DNA from: Thiobacillaceae bacterium
Lineage (GTDB): Bacteria > Pseudomonadota > Gammaproteobacteria > Burkholderiales > Thiobacillaceae
NCBI GenBank assembly: GCA_024643305.1
Contig: JAHENE010000015.1
Coordinates: forward strand, 1 to 15,962
Direction: 5' to 3'
DNA length: 15,962 nucleotides
Positions 1 to 7,066 of this stretch are shown here, one piece after another. The notes under the pieces are model-generated. The model saw only the letters and a program-made list of their open reading frames with translations. It did no database searches and was not told the origin of the DNA. Position numbers and translations under genes: made by a program. Position 1 is the stretch's first letter. Each line of letters opens with the position of its first letter.

Positions 1-68
1 ATCCAGAGGACATCATTTACGACGAAACCGTACGCAAGGTATATCTGGGCGAGCATTTCAAGCTTTAA
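1..68 (+). CDS. lptB: LPS export ABC transporter ATP-binding protein LptB, C-terminal end only (partial)
   Basis: Only the last 21 codons and the stop are present; the reading frame begins at base 3. The tail ends in VRKVYLGEHFKL, which closely resembles the conserved LptB C-terminus (VKRVYLGEDFRL in E. coli). LptB is the cytoplasmic ATPase of the LptB2FG transporter that drives lipopolysaccharide to the outer membrane. The position directly before rpoN is the standard one in many proteobacteria (lptC-lptA-lptB-rpoN), which supports the call. No catalytic motif can be checked because Walker A, the signature motif and Walker B lie upstream of the window. Confidence 0.85.
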   Translation, partial: PEDIIYDETVRKVYLGEHFKL

Positions 69-97
69 TCCACATCGGCAAGCTGAACGCTTATAAA
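69..97 (+). promoter_or_regulatory. Candidate sigma-70-type promoter for rpoN
   Basis: In the 105-nt gap between lptB and rpoN, TCCACA (69-74, 4 of 6 to the -35 consensus) and TATAAA (92-97, 5 of 6 to the -10 consensus) are separated by exactly 17 nt. Transcription from it would start near 104, about 70 nt before the rpoN ATG. This is a by-eye match only; rpoN may also be read through from the lpt operon. Confidence 0.35.
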
Positions 98-173
98 TTT
101 TGGCATCTTGCACTGCCGGGCGTATGCTGGTTGCCACCCTAAAGCGCACAGGCTTTTATCCGAATTTACTTCC

Positions 174-1607
174 ATGAAGCACCATCTCCAACTCAAGTTC
201 GGTCAGCAACTAACGTTGACACCCCAACTGCAGCAATCCATCAGGTTGCTGCAGTTGTCAACGCTGGAGCTTAACCAGGAGATTGAGCAGATGCTGCAGG
301 ACAATCCCCTTCTGGAACGTGAAACCGAAGAGGATGAGCGGGACCCCCGGACCGGGGAACTCGAATCGGCTGACCATTCTGAAGATTTGCCATCGGACAA
401 GACTGACTCCTCTGCAGAAACTTTGCAAAATCAGGAGCAGTCATTGCCCGACGAACTGGACTGGAATGACTACAGCACGGGTGGCGCCGAGCCCGAAGAT
501 GATGGGGGGCCTCAGACCCCGGCAGCATCAGCCACACTCCGGGAATATTTGCTTGGGCAGGTTGCGCTGCTGCCCCTGTTGCTACGTGACCGCATGCTGG
601 TTAGCACTTTGGTCGAGGCGCTTAATGAAGATGGATATTTGGAGCAGTCTCTGGAGGAAATCGCGTCGGGCTTGGAGGCGGATCCTCCAATTGACCCTGA
701 AGAAATGCGCGTTGCGCTCGGGTACCTGCAAAACCTTGACCCCCCCGGCGTTGGTGCGAGGAATCTGGGCGAATGCCTGAGCCTGCAATTGAAAAACCTG
801 CCAGAATCCACACCGGCTCTTGAGGCGGCGAAGAAAATTGCAAACGGTTTGCTCAATCTTCTTGCTGCCCGCGATGTGGGCAAGCTCAAAAAAAGCCTGC
901 ATATTGATGACGCAGAATTGCGCGCGGCAAGACAGCTTATTCTGAAACTGAACCCCAAGCCTGGCGCCCAATTTAGTGCCCCTGAAAGCCACTATGTCAT
1001 CCCGGACGTCTTTGTAAGGAAGTACAAAGGGGTTTGGCTGGTCAGCCTTAACTCCGATGCCATGCCAAAGTTGCGTATCAACCGCGTCTATGCCGATATC
1101 CTTGCACGCCATCGCGACAATGGCGGGCAGCTTGCCAACCAGTTGCAGGAAGCGAAATGGCTGATCAAAAATGTGCAGCAGCGTTTTGACACCATACTGC
1201 GCGTTTCACAAGCAATTGTGGACCGCCAAAGGAATTTCTTTGAGCATGGGGAGGTTGCCATGCGCCCTCTGGTCTTGAGGGAAATAGCCGAGGCCGTTGA
1301 TCTGCACGAGTCAACCATTTCCAGAGTTACCACGCAAAAGTACATGATGACCCCACGTGGACTTTATGAGTTGAAGTACTTCTTTGGCAGCCATGTTGCC
1401 ACGGAGGCGGGCGGTGTGTGTTCCTCTACCGCCATTCGTGCGCTGATCAAGCAGCTGGTGGGGTCGGAGGATGCCAAGAAACCATTATCTGACGGACAGA
1501 TCGCGGAAGTTCTTGCGCAACAAGGGATTGTGGTTGCCCGCCGCACGGTGGCAAAGTATCGGGAATCATTACATATTCCAACTGCCAACATGCGCAAGTC
1601 CTCCTGA
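174..1607 (+). CDS. rpoN: RNA polymerase sigma-54 factor RpoN
   Basis: This is a 477-aa sigma-54, the same length as E. coli RpoN. Region I begins at once with MKHHLQLKFGQQLTLTPQLQ and its Leu/Gln-rich activator-interaction helix. It is followed by an acidic, variable region II (about residues 50-110), the core-binding region, the DNA-binding helix-turn-helix around LHESTISRVTTQKY, and the invariant RpoN box ARRTVAKYRE at about residues 455-464, which contacts the -24 element. The protein directs polymerase to -24/-12 promoters and needs an AAA+ activator. An in-frame TTG at 108 would add 22 residues (MHCRAYAG...) that do not belong to the family, so the ATG at 174 was chosen although its Shine-Dalgarno is weak. 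It lies upstream of hpf and ptsN, the usual order. Confidence 0.97.
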   Translation: MKHHLQLKFGQQLTLTPQLQQSIRLLQLSTLELNQEIEQMLQDNPLLERETEEDERDPRTGELESADHSEDLPSDKTDSSAETLQNQEQSLPDELDWNDYSTGGAEPEDDGGPQTPAASATLREYLLGQVALLPLLLRDRMLVSTLVEALNEDGYLEQSLEEIASGLEADPPIDPEEMRVALGYLQNLDPPGVGARNLGECLSLQLKNLPESTPALEAAKKIANGLLNLLAARDVGKLKKSLHIDDAELRAARQLILKLNPKPGAQFSAPESHYVIPDVFVRKYKGVWLVSLNSDAMPKLRINRVYADILARHRDNGGQLANQLQEAKWLIKNVQQRFDTILRVSQAIVDRQRNFFEHGEVAMRPLVLREIAEAVDLHESTISRVTTQKYMMTPRGLYELKYFFGSHVATEAGGVCSSTAIRALIKQLVGSEDAKKPLSDGQIAEVLAQQGIVVARRTVAKYRESLHIPTANMRKSS

Positions 1608-1651
1608 TTGAGAATTGTGTGCCACTTGAAAAAAAAGCCAAATTCCCCTAA

Positions 1652-1679
1652 TTTAGAGTTGTGGGTCCCTTTTTATACT
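1652..1679 (+). promoter_or_regulatory. Candidate promoter upstream of hpf
   Basis: TTTAGA (1652-1657, 4 of 6 to the -35 consensus) and TATACT (1674-1679, 5 of 6 to the -10 consensus) are separated by 16 nt in the rpoN-hpf gap. A start near 1686 would place the hairpin at 1700-1724 inside the hpf 5' leader. Match made by eye. Confidence 0.35.
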
Positions 1680-1699
1680 TTCTATGACAATAATCATTC

Positions 1700-1724
1700 C
1701 CGTCCCTGTGGAGGGCGGTTTTTT
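1700..1724 (+). terminator. Rho-independent terminator or attenuator between rpoN and hpf
   Basis: CCG(T)CCCT at 1700-1707 pairs with AGGGCGG at 1712-1718, giving 7 bp with one bulged T and a GTGG loop. Six Ts follow at 1719-1724. It can end the rpoN transcript, or act as an attenuator if hpf is transcribed from the candidate promoter at 1652-1679. Confidence 0.6.
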
Positions 1725-1750
1725 ATCACCCATTTATCCAAGGAAGTACC

Positions 1751-2080
1751 ATGAATCTCAATATCTCCGGCCATCATTTAGAAATCACACCTGCCATTCG
1801 GGATTATGTTGCCGATAAGCTTGAGCGCATCAAGCGCCATTTCGATCAGGTCATCGACGCATCTGTAATCATGCAAGTTGAAAAGCTCATTCACAAAGTC
1901 GAGGTCAGCATGCATGTGCGCGGCCGCGATTTTCATGCACACGCCGAAGATGGAAACATGTATGCGGCGATTGATATGATGGCTGACAAACTCGACCGTC
2001 AGATCGTCAAGCACAAAGAAAAGAACTCTGATCACCATCCCGATGGCGCTTCGGCCAAGCGACAGATTTCTGAAACATAA
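1751..2080 (+). CDS. hpf: Ribosome hibernation promoting factor, short form (HPF/YfiA family)
   Basis: The 109-aa protein has the compact beta-alpha-beta HPF fold: MNLNISGHHLEITPAIRDYV at the start, then the basic helix KLERIKRHFDQV and a second helix MYAAIDMMADKLDRQIVKHKEK. It lacks the additional C-terminal dimerisation domain of long HPF, so it is the short type found with rpoN in many proteobacteria. Such proteins bind in the 30S decoding channel and promote 100S ribosome dimers or inactive 70S ribosomes in stationary phase. A good Shine-Dalgarno (AGGAAG, 1741-1746) fixes the start. The C-terminal tail of about 15 residues is hydrophilic and probably disordered. Confidence 0.95.
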   Translation: MNLNISGHHLEITPAIRDYVADKLERIKRHFDQVIDASVIMQVEKLIHKVEVSMHVRGRDFHAHAEDGNMYAAIDMMADKLDRQIVKHKEKNSDHHPDGASAKRQISET

Positions 2081-2088
2081 TCGAAGCC

Positions 2089-2121
2089 GTCCGGGCAGAC
2101 TATAGAAACCCGGACTCTTTT
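2089..2121 (+). terminator. Hairpin plus T-run abutting the ptsN start codon
   Basis: GTCCGGG (2089-2095) and CCCGGAC (2109-2115) form a perfect 7-bp GC-rich stem with a 13-nt loop, followed by TCTTTT (2116-2121). The T-run ends on the base before the ptsN ATG at 2122. It has the form of an intrinsic terminator for hpf, but its 3' arm also occupies the place where the ptsN ribosome-binding site should be. Confidence 0.55.
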
Positions 2122-2574
2122 ATGAACCTTATTGCCCCACTGCTCAGCCCCGACAGCGTTGTCGCTGACCGATCCATCTCCAGCAAGAAGAAGCTGTTCG
2201 AACATGCTGCTGGGTTGTTTGAAAACATCAAGGGACTCAAACAGCAGGAGGTGTTTGACAGTCTGTTTGAGCGTGAGCGTCTAGGTTCGACGGCGCTTGG
2301 GTTTGGAGTAGCGATTCCCCATGGTCGGATAAAAAGCCTGAGCGAAGCGGCGGGCGCATTTTACCGGCTGAAGCCGCCTCTTGAATTTGAATCACCTGAC
2401 GCCCTCCCGATCAATCTTTGTTTTATTTTGCTGGTGCCGCAGCATGCAAACGAGTTGCATCTCCAAATCCTGGGTGAGCTTGCGCAGATGCTGGGCGACT
2501 CCGGCATGCGCGAACGCCTGCTTTCCGCTGCCCCTGCGGAGTTATACGAAGTGCTGACCACATGGACGCCTTGA
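2122..2574 (+). CDS. ptsN: Nitrogen-PTS EIIA component PtsN (EIIA-Ntr)
   Basis: This 150-aa EIIA-Ntr carries the phosphorylation-site motif GVAIPHGR with His67 as the likely phosphorylated residue, and the family segment ERERLGSTALGFG just before it. In the nitrogen PTS the phosphate comes from EI-Ntr through NPr or HPr, and EIIA-Ntr works as a regulator (potassium transport, sigma-54-linked and envelope functions in other species) rather than in sugar import. The MNLIAPLLSPDSVV N-terminus matches betaproteobacterial homologues, so the ATG at 2122 is kept despite having no visible Shine-Dalgarno; a hairpin occupies that place instead. The 3' end overlaps hprK by 13 nt. Confidence 0.95.
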   Translation: MNLIAPLLSPDSVVADRSISSKKKLFEHAAGLFENIKGLKQQEVFDSLFERERLGSTALGFGVAIPHGRIKSLSEAAGAFYRLKPPLEFESPDALPINLCFILLVPQHANELHLQILGELAQMLGDSGMRERLLSAAPAELYEVLTTWTP

Positions 2575-3509
2575 GTATTGTCACGGTTGACAAGCTGTTC
2601 CGTGACAATGCCGATGCGCTGAATCTGGACTGGCTGGCAGGGCATGACGGAGGCAGACGCTCCCTAACTTCGGAGTCATTGCATAAAACCAACCTGGCAC
2701 CTATAGGCCACTTGAATCTGGTTCACCCGAACCGCGTGCAGGTCTTGGGCAGTCCGGAAATGGATTACCTGCGCAAACTGAGCCAGGATGCCCTTGAAGA
2801 AGCGCTTCATCATCTGTTTTCCAGCGAGCTTGCGGCCGTGGTTTTGGCAGATGGCGAAGCGCCGCCCGGAGTGCTTCATGAAACCGCAGCGAAAACGGGT
2901 ACGCCGCTTTTTGTTTCTACCCATTCAAGCCCGTCTGTTGTTTCCCACCTGTCGCACTACCTGATGCAGACTCTGGCGGAAACCACGGTAGTCCATGGCG
3001 TTTTCATGGAGGTTTCGGGCATAGGTGTGCTTATCCAGGGAGAGGCCGCAGTCGGGAAAAGCGAATTGGCGTTGGAGCTGGTTACGCGTGGACATAGACT
3101 GGTTGCCGATGATGCCGTCGAATTGCGTCGAGTTGCGCCAGACACCCTTGAAGGGTCGTGTCCCGCCATGCTCAGGGATTTCCTTGAGGTACGCGGTCTG
3201 GGAATTCTCAATATTCGATCACTTTTCGGTGAAACCGCAGTCAAGCTCAAGAAAAATCTCAAGCTAATCGTCCGGTTGGTCAACCCAAGCGACAACCTGG
3301 AACAGTTAAGCCGTCTTGATATGGATGCTTCAAAAACCCTCATCCTGGAAGTTGATATTCCCACCGTACGAATTCCTGTTGCGGCAGGACGCAACCTGGC
3401 GGTGCTGTTGGAGGTTGCAGTGCGCAACCATATCCTCAAGAGCCGCGGCATTGATCCGACAGCGGAACTGATGGCGCGGCAACAGTTGTTTATGCAAGAG
3501 GAGTCATGA
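2562..3509 (+). CDS. hprK: HPr kinase/phosphorylase HprK
   Basis: This 315-aa bifunctional enzyme phosphorylates HPr on a serine and reverses the reaction. It shows the N-terminal regulatory domain (about 1-135), His145 in VVHGVFMEV, the P-loop GEAAVGKS (160-167), the acidic pair in VADDAVE (183-184) and the family signature EVRGLGILNIRS (209-220). The segment GRNLAVLLEVAVRNH near the C-terminus is also typical. In proteobacteria HprK sits with ptsN and rapZ and is thought to couple PTS phosphorylation state to regulation rather than to classical catabolite repression. It starts inside ptsN and its stop overlaps the rapZ start (ATGA), so translation is probably coupled. No ptsH gene for its HPr substrate is in the window. 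Confidence 0.95.
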   Translation: MDALSIVTVDKLFRDNADALNLDWLAGHDGGRRSLTSESLHKTNLAPIGHLNLVHPNRVQVLGSPEMDYLRKLSQDALEEALHHLFSSELAAVVLADGEAPPGVLHETAAKTGTPLFVSTHSSPSVVSHLSHYLMQTLAETTVVHGVFMEVSGIGVLIQGEAAVGKSELALELVTRGHRLVADDAVELRRVAPDTLEGSCPAMLRDFLEVRGLGILNIRSLFGETAVKLKKNLKLIVRLVNPSDNLEQLSRLDMDASKTLILEVDIPTVRIPVAAGRNLAVLLEVAVRNHILKSRGIDPTAELMARQQLFMQEES

Positions 3510-4345
3510 TGCAGTTGGTGCTTGTGTCAGGGCTTTCTGGCTCGGGTAAAAGCATAGCCAGCGCAATCCTGGAAGATTCAGGCTATTACTGCATCGATAA
3601 TTTGCCGCTTTCGCTGGTTGAGAATGTGGTGCTTCATTTGTCCAAATCAGGACAGAAAAAGATTGGTATTGCAGTGGATGCCAGAGGGGGCGAGGATTTT
3701 GCGGTTTTTCCCGCGTTGCTGGAAAAGCTAAAAGCAGGCGGTTTTGATGTGCGCGTGATATTTCTTGAGGCCAAAACGCCAACACTGGTTAAGCGTTTCT
3801 CGGAAACTCGCCGCAAGCACCCACTTTCTTCGGAAAAAGTTTCTCTGCCTGAGGCGATCGATCTGGAACGCGACAAACTTGTCGACGTAATGCGATATGC
3901 GCATCGAATCGACACAAGCGATCTTGCACCCAGCGCGCTGTGCCTGTGGATAAAGGACCTGATTGAGCAGGACCGCTCGCGTATAACCCTGCTGTTTCAA
4001 TCATTCGGCTACAAACATGGCATCCCGCTGGACGCAGACATGGTTTTCGATGTGCGCTGCATACCTAACCCGCATTACGTACCTGAACTTCGCCCACTCA
4101 CGGGAAAGGATGATGCGGTGCGCACCTATATCGAGGCCAGTCCTGACGCCATGAAAATGCTGGCTGATATGCGCGGGTTTATTGAGAACTGGCTGCCTTG
4201 CTTCATTCGCGACAATCGTGCCTATCTGACAATCTCCGTGGGTTGTACGGGTGGACAGCATCGTTCGGTTTATTTTGTTGAGTCGCTGGCCAAATACTTT
4301 TGCGACAGGGAACAGGTTCTGGTGCGGCATCGTGAGCTTCATTAG
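3506..4345 (+). CDS. rapZ: RNase adapter protein RapZ (YvcJ family, P-loop NTP-binding)
   Basis: This 279-aa protein carries the Walker A sequence GLSGSGKS (residues 9-16), followed by the family segment DSGYYCIDNLP. The C-terminal half has FDVRCIPNPHYVPELRPLTG and ISVGCTGGQHRSVY, both diagnostic of RapZ. In E. coli RapZ senses glucosamine-6-phosphate and guides RNase E to the GlmZ sRNA; whether such sRNAs exist here cannot be seen. Two adjacent ATGs, at 3506 and 3509, could start it. The Shine-Dalgarno GAGGAG ends at 3503, leaving 2 or 5 nt, so the second ATG may be the true one. It overlaps the stop of hprK, and its 3' end overlaps the next gene by 14 nt. Confidence 0.95.
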   Translation: MMQLVLVSGLSGSGKSIASAILEDSGYYCIDNLPLSLVENVVLHLSKSGQKKIGIAVDARGGEDFAVFPALLEKLKAGGFDVRVIFLEAKTPTLVKRFSETRRKHPLSSEKVSLPEAIDLERDKLVDVMRYAHRIDTSDLAPSALCLWIKDLIEQDRSRITLLFQSFGYKHGIPLDADMVFDVRCIPNPHYVPELRPLTGKDDAVRTYIEASPDAMKMLADMRGFIENWLPCFIRDNRAYLTISVGCTGGQHRSVYFVESLAKYFCDREQVLVRHRELH

Positions 4346-4718
4346 GCCCTGGATCAAGCTGATAAAACCAGGGGACGTACTGGTTTTAATACTTTCAAGC
4401 CTGCTTGCCACCGGGCTTTTTCTCAATGCATTGTCAAAGCCCGCAGGTACTGCAATTATTGTTCGCGCTCAGGGAAAGGCAATGGTCCGGACAAGTTTGG
4501 AACGAGATGCTTATTACAAAGTCCCCGGGAAACTCGGTTTGACCATAGTCGAAATTCGGCATGGACAAGCCCGTGTTGCAAGCGATCCAGGACCGAGACA
4601 AATCTGTGTCAAGCAGGGGTGGGTCAGCCGGTCAGGTGATGCCGCTTTATGTCTTGCCAACCAGACCAGTCTTGAAATTGTTGGCCAATATAAGCCCTTC
4701 GACTCAAAGAGCTATTGA
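4332..4718 (+). CDS. NusG domain II-containing protein, membrane-anchored
   Basis: With the GTG at 4332 the product is 128 aa. It has a short basic N-terminus, one hydrophobic segment at about residues 15-35 (VLVLILSSLLATGLFLNALS), and a domain resembling the NusG_II family (PF07009): GLTIVEIRHGQARVASDPGP, then RQICVKQGWVSRSGDAALCL and TSLEIVG. The domain would face the periplasm; the family's function is not established. The same frame stays open upstream to a GTG at 4251, deep in rapZ, which would put unrelated residues before the membrane anchor, so the later GTG is preferred; its Shine-Dalgarno is weak. It overlaps rapZ by 14 nt and is followed after 7 nt by the Gx-transporter gene, a usual partner. 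Confidence 0.8.
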   Translation: MSFIRPWIKLIKPGDVLVLILSSLLATGLFLNALSKPAGTAIIVRAQGKAMVRTSLERDAYYKVPGKLGLTIVEIRHGQARVASDPGPRQICVKQGWVSRSGDAALCLANQTSLEIVGQYKPFDSKSY

Positions 4719-4725
4719 TAACATC

Positions 4726-5262
4726 GTGCGCGAAATCCGTTTGACCGTTACTGCCGAAGACAGGCACATTGCCATCATGGCGGCTGCCGCTATCGGTTTA
4801 ACGTTGGCGGAGGCGGCGATTCCCAGTCCCCTTCCGGGGGTTAAGCCGGGCCTGGCCAATATTGTTATCCTTCTGGTCATGATGCGATACGGAATCAGAA
4901 CGGCGGTTTGGGTTATGGCCATACGCCTTCTGGCAGGCAGCCTCCTGCTGGGGACTTTTCTTTCGCCCGGCTTCTGGCTTGCGGCTGCAGGAGCTGTTGC
5001 CAGCTCACTCATTCTTTATGGGAGCCGCATCCTTTCAGAACGCTATTTTGGCGCGGTATCCATTTCTGTTTTGATGGCCACGGCCCATGTCAGTGGCCAG
5101 CTTCTTCTTGCGAGTCTTTGGTTCTTTTCCGGAGTCGATATTGCTGTTCTGGCGCCGGTGTTCGCGCTCGCCGCACTGGTTTTTGGAACTGCAAACGGGT
5201 TAATTGTTGCAGGGATTGTTGCGAATGATGGTACGGCCGGGGCACAATCGGTTCATGTCTAG
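4726..5262 (+). CDS. Gx transporter family membrane protein (heptaprenyl diphosphate synthase component I-like)
   Basis: From the GTG at 4726 this encodes 178 aa with about six hydrophobic segments and the family hallmark [18 protein letters not shown] near the N-terminus, as in PF07456 (Hpre_diP_synt_I). That family is grouped with ECF-type substrate-binding S components; the 'heptaprenyl diphosphate synthase' name is historical and is probably not its activity here. The open frame reaches back to 4561 inside the preceding gene, but those 55 residues are hydrophilic and not family-like, so the GTG 7 nt after the upstream stop was chosen. An internal ATG at 4777 is another possibility. It overlaps ubiX by 8 nt. 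The transported substrate cannot be told from sequence. Confidence 0.8.
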   Translation: MREIRLTVTAEDRHIAIMAAAAIGLTLAEAAIPSPLPGVKPGLANIVILLVMMRYGIRTAVWVMAIRLLAGSLLLGTFLSPGFWLAAAGAVASSLILYGSRILSERYFGAVSISVLMATAHVSGQLLLASLWFFSGVDIAVLAPVFALAALVFGTANGLIVAGIVANDGTAGAQSVHV

Positions 5263-5866
5263 AAGAACGATCACTCTTGCATTGACTGGCGCTTCAGGCC
5301 TTGCTTACGGATTCCGCTTGATTGAGTGTCTGTTGGAAAAAGGACTGAATCTGCAAGTAATCGCATCGCAGGCGGCCCATATGGTGGCAACTCGGGAAAT
5401 GGGATTTACCCTGCCTGCGCGCGCGAAAGAACTGGAAGCCTGGTTGCGGGAACGCTATCCTGGAAATGACGGCAGCTTGAGCGTTTATGGCCGTGAAGAC
5501 TGGTTTGCGCCGATTGCTTCGGGCAGCGGGGCGAGTGACGCCATGGTTGTGTGCCCTTGTTCAATGGGCACGCTGGCGGCAATTGCTCACGGCCTTTCAG
5601 ATAATCTCATCGAGCGCGCTGCTGACGTGATGATCAAGGAAAATCATAAACTGGTACTCGTCCCGCGCGAAACGCCATTTTCGGCTTTACATCTTGAAAA
5701 CATGTTAAAGCTGGCGAAGCTGGGCGTTACCATTCTTCCCGCCAACCCGGGTTTTTATCATCAGCCGCAGCGCATAGAAGATTTGGTTGATTTTGTCGTT
5801 GCGCGCGTACTCGATCAATTAGGTATTCATAATGACCTTGTCCCCCGCTGGGGTGAGGCGGTCTAA
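5255..5866 (+). CDS. ubiX: Flavin prenyltransferase UbiX
   Basis: This 203-aa UbiX/Pad1-type enzyme joins a dimethylallyl group to FMN to make prenyl-FMN, the cofactor of UbiD decarboxylases in ubiquinone synthesis. The FMN-binding N-terminus TGASGLAYG, the segment [20 protein letters not shown], the downstream [15 protein letters not shown], the RETP motif and [10 protein letters not shown] are all present and collinear with E. coli UbiX. The ATG at 5255 gives the standard N-terminus [15 protein letters not shown]; an upstream in-frame start at 5204 would add 17 non-conserved residues. It overlaps the Gx-transporter gene by 8 nt, so the two are probably cotranscribed. No ubiD lies nearby. 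Confidence 0.95.
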   Translation: MSRRTITLALTGASGLAYGFRLIECLLEKGLNLQVIASQAAHMVATREMGFTLPARAKELEAWLRERYPGNDGSLSVYGREDWFAPIASGSGASDAMVVCPCSMGTLAAIAHGLSDNLIERAADVMIKENHKLVLVPRETPFSALHLENMLKLAKLGVTILPANPGFYHQPQRIEDLVDFVVARVLDQLGIHNDLVPRWGEAV

Positions 5867-5876
5867 GCGACTTCTA

Positions 5877-6485
5877 ATGTTTGAAAAACTCAGCAAACTA
5901 TTTGTTCCGGAGAATCGCGTATTGCCGTTATTTCCGGTTTCCACCGTGCTGTTTCCGGGTGGGCGTCTTCAGTTGAAGATTTTTGAGCAGCGATATCTGG
6001 ATTTGGCCAAGGAGTGTTTTGCCGAAAGCGCCACCTTTGGTTTGTGCGGCATACGTGAAGGCAGCGATACAGGAGAACCTGCAATCCCTTATGAGGTCGG
6101 CACAGAGGTCAGGATTGTTGAATGGGACATGCCTCAGACGGGTATTTTCCATGTGGTAGTGGAGGGTCTGGAGCGTTATGTGGCACGCAAACTGGAGACT
6201 ACGCCGAGCGGGTTGCTGGTTGCGGCAGTCGAGCCTGTCAGCACGGAAATGTCCTGCGCGATACCAGATGAACTCAGGTTATGTGTTGAGGTATTGAAGC
6301 ACATCCTAGTCGACAATCAGATTGAGCCACCTGAGGTGCACTATGATGATGCAGTCTGGGTTGGCTATCGGTTGTCGGAATTGTTGCCTTTCAAGCTCAA
6401 GGTCAAACAGGATTTGCTGGAAATGAATGACAGCCTGGCACGTCTGCGCATACTCGACCAGTTTCTGCGACAAAATGCCAAATAG
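5877..6485 (+). CDS. LON peptidase substrate-binding domain-containing protein
   Basis: The 202-aa protein is a stand-alone Lon N-terminal (substrate-binding) domain, PF02190. It begins with VLPLFPVSTVLFPGGRLQLK and FEQRYLDLAKEC, and later shows GTEVRIVEW and FHVVVEGLERYVARK, with a helical C-terminal half. There is no AAA+ or Ser-Lys protease domain, so it is not a protease itself. Single-domain Lon-N proteins are widespread in proteobacteria and their role is not settled. The ATG at 5877 gives a family-like N-terminus; an in-frame ATG at 5832, inside ubiX, would add 15 residues and has a somewhat better AGG-type site, so the start is uncertain. It is followed 20 nt later by greB. Confidence 0.85.
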   Translation: MFEKLSKLFVPENRVLPLFPVSTVLFPGGRLQLKIFEQRYLDLAKECFAESATFGLCGIREGSDTGEPAIPYEVGTEVRIVEWDMPQTGIFHVVVEGLERYVARKLETTPSGLLVAAVEPVSTEMSCAIPDELRLCVEVLKHILVDNQIEPPEVHYDDAVWVGYRLSELLPFKLKVKQDLLEMNDSLARLRILDQFLRQNAK

Positions 6486-6505
6486 CTCTCCTCGCTTGTC
6501 TAAAT

Positions 6506-7066
6506 ATGAGTAAGGCTTTCACCCGCGAAAACGATGCTTCGCCGGAAGACGATGAAGATGAGGGCGGAAATTCCTTGCCGGCCGGGGTCAAGAACTACAT
6601 GACCCCTGCCGGCCATTCTAGGCTTAAGGCGGAGTTTGATCTGCTCTGGAAAATTGAACGGCCCAGTATGGTCGAGACCGTTGCCTGGGCCGCCAGCAAT
6701 GGCGATCGTTCGGAAAATGGTGATTACATCTACGGCAAGAAACGCCTACGTGAAATCGACCGACGTCTGCGATATCTCAGTAAACGGCTGGAAAATGCTG
6801 AAGTTGTCGATCCTGCGGACAGGCAGGAAATAGATCAGGTGTTTTTTGGCGCCACCGTTACTGTGCTGGATGATCTTGGCACAGAAGCCACTTACACAAT
6901 AGTCGGCATCGACGAGGCAGAACCTTCAAGAAACCGCATCTCCTGGGTGTCGCCCATGGCTCGCACATTGCTGAAAGCGCGTGAAGGCGATACGGTCAAT
7001 CTGATGACGCCAGCTGGGAAACGAGAACTTGAAATTCTGGAAGTGCGGTATCAGGCTGTGGACTGA
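6506..7066 (+). CDS. greB: Transcription elongation factor GreB
   Basis: The 186-aa protein is GreB. The N-terminal coiled coil carries the acidic tip GDRSENGDY (D67, E70, D73), which reaches the polymerase active site through the secondary channel and coordinates the Mg ion for cleavage of backtracked [29 protein letters not shown] is the GreB-type continuation, followed by the FKBP-like C-terminal domain ([12 protein letters not shown] to the end). It is about 28 residues longer than E. coli GreB because of an acidic N-terminal extension (PEDDEDEGG); similar extensions are frequent in betaproteobacterial GreB. The Shine-Dalgarno is weak. The 3' end overlaps the convergent trmB gene by 16 nt, with no terminator visible. 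Confidence 0.95.
   Translation: MSKAFTRENDASPEDDEDEGGNSLPAGVKNYMTPAGHSRLKAEFDLLWKIERPSMVETVAWAASNGDRSENGDYIYGKKRLREIDRRLRYLSKRLENAEVVDPADRQEIDQVFFGATVTVLDDLGTEATYTIVGIDEAEPSRNRISWVSPMARTLLKAREGDTVNLMTPAGKRELEILEVRYQAVD

Noticed and set aside
101..116. TGGCAT followed by TGC upstream of rpoN, like a sigma-54 -24/-12 promoter that could give autoregulation
   Set aside because: The GG to GC spacing is one base too long and the -12 half is poor, so it does not fit the strict consensus; the sigma-70-like pair at 69-97 is better.
582..1112. 176-codon minus-strand open frame inside rpoN
   Set aside because: It is antisense to rpoN and its product shows no family features.
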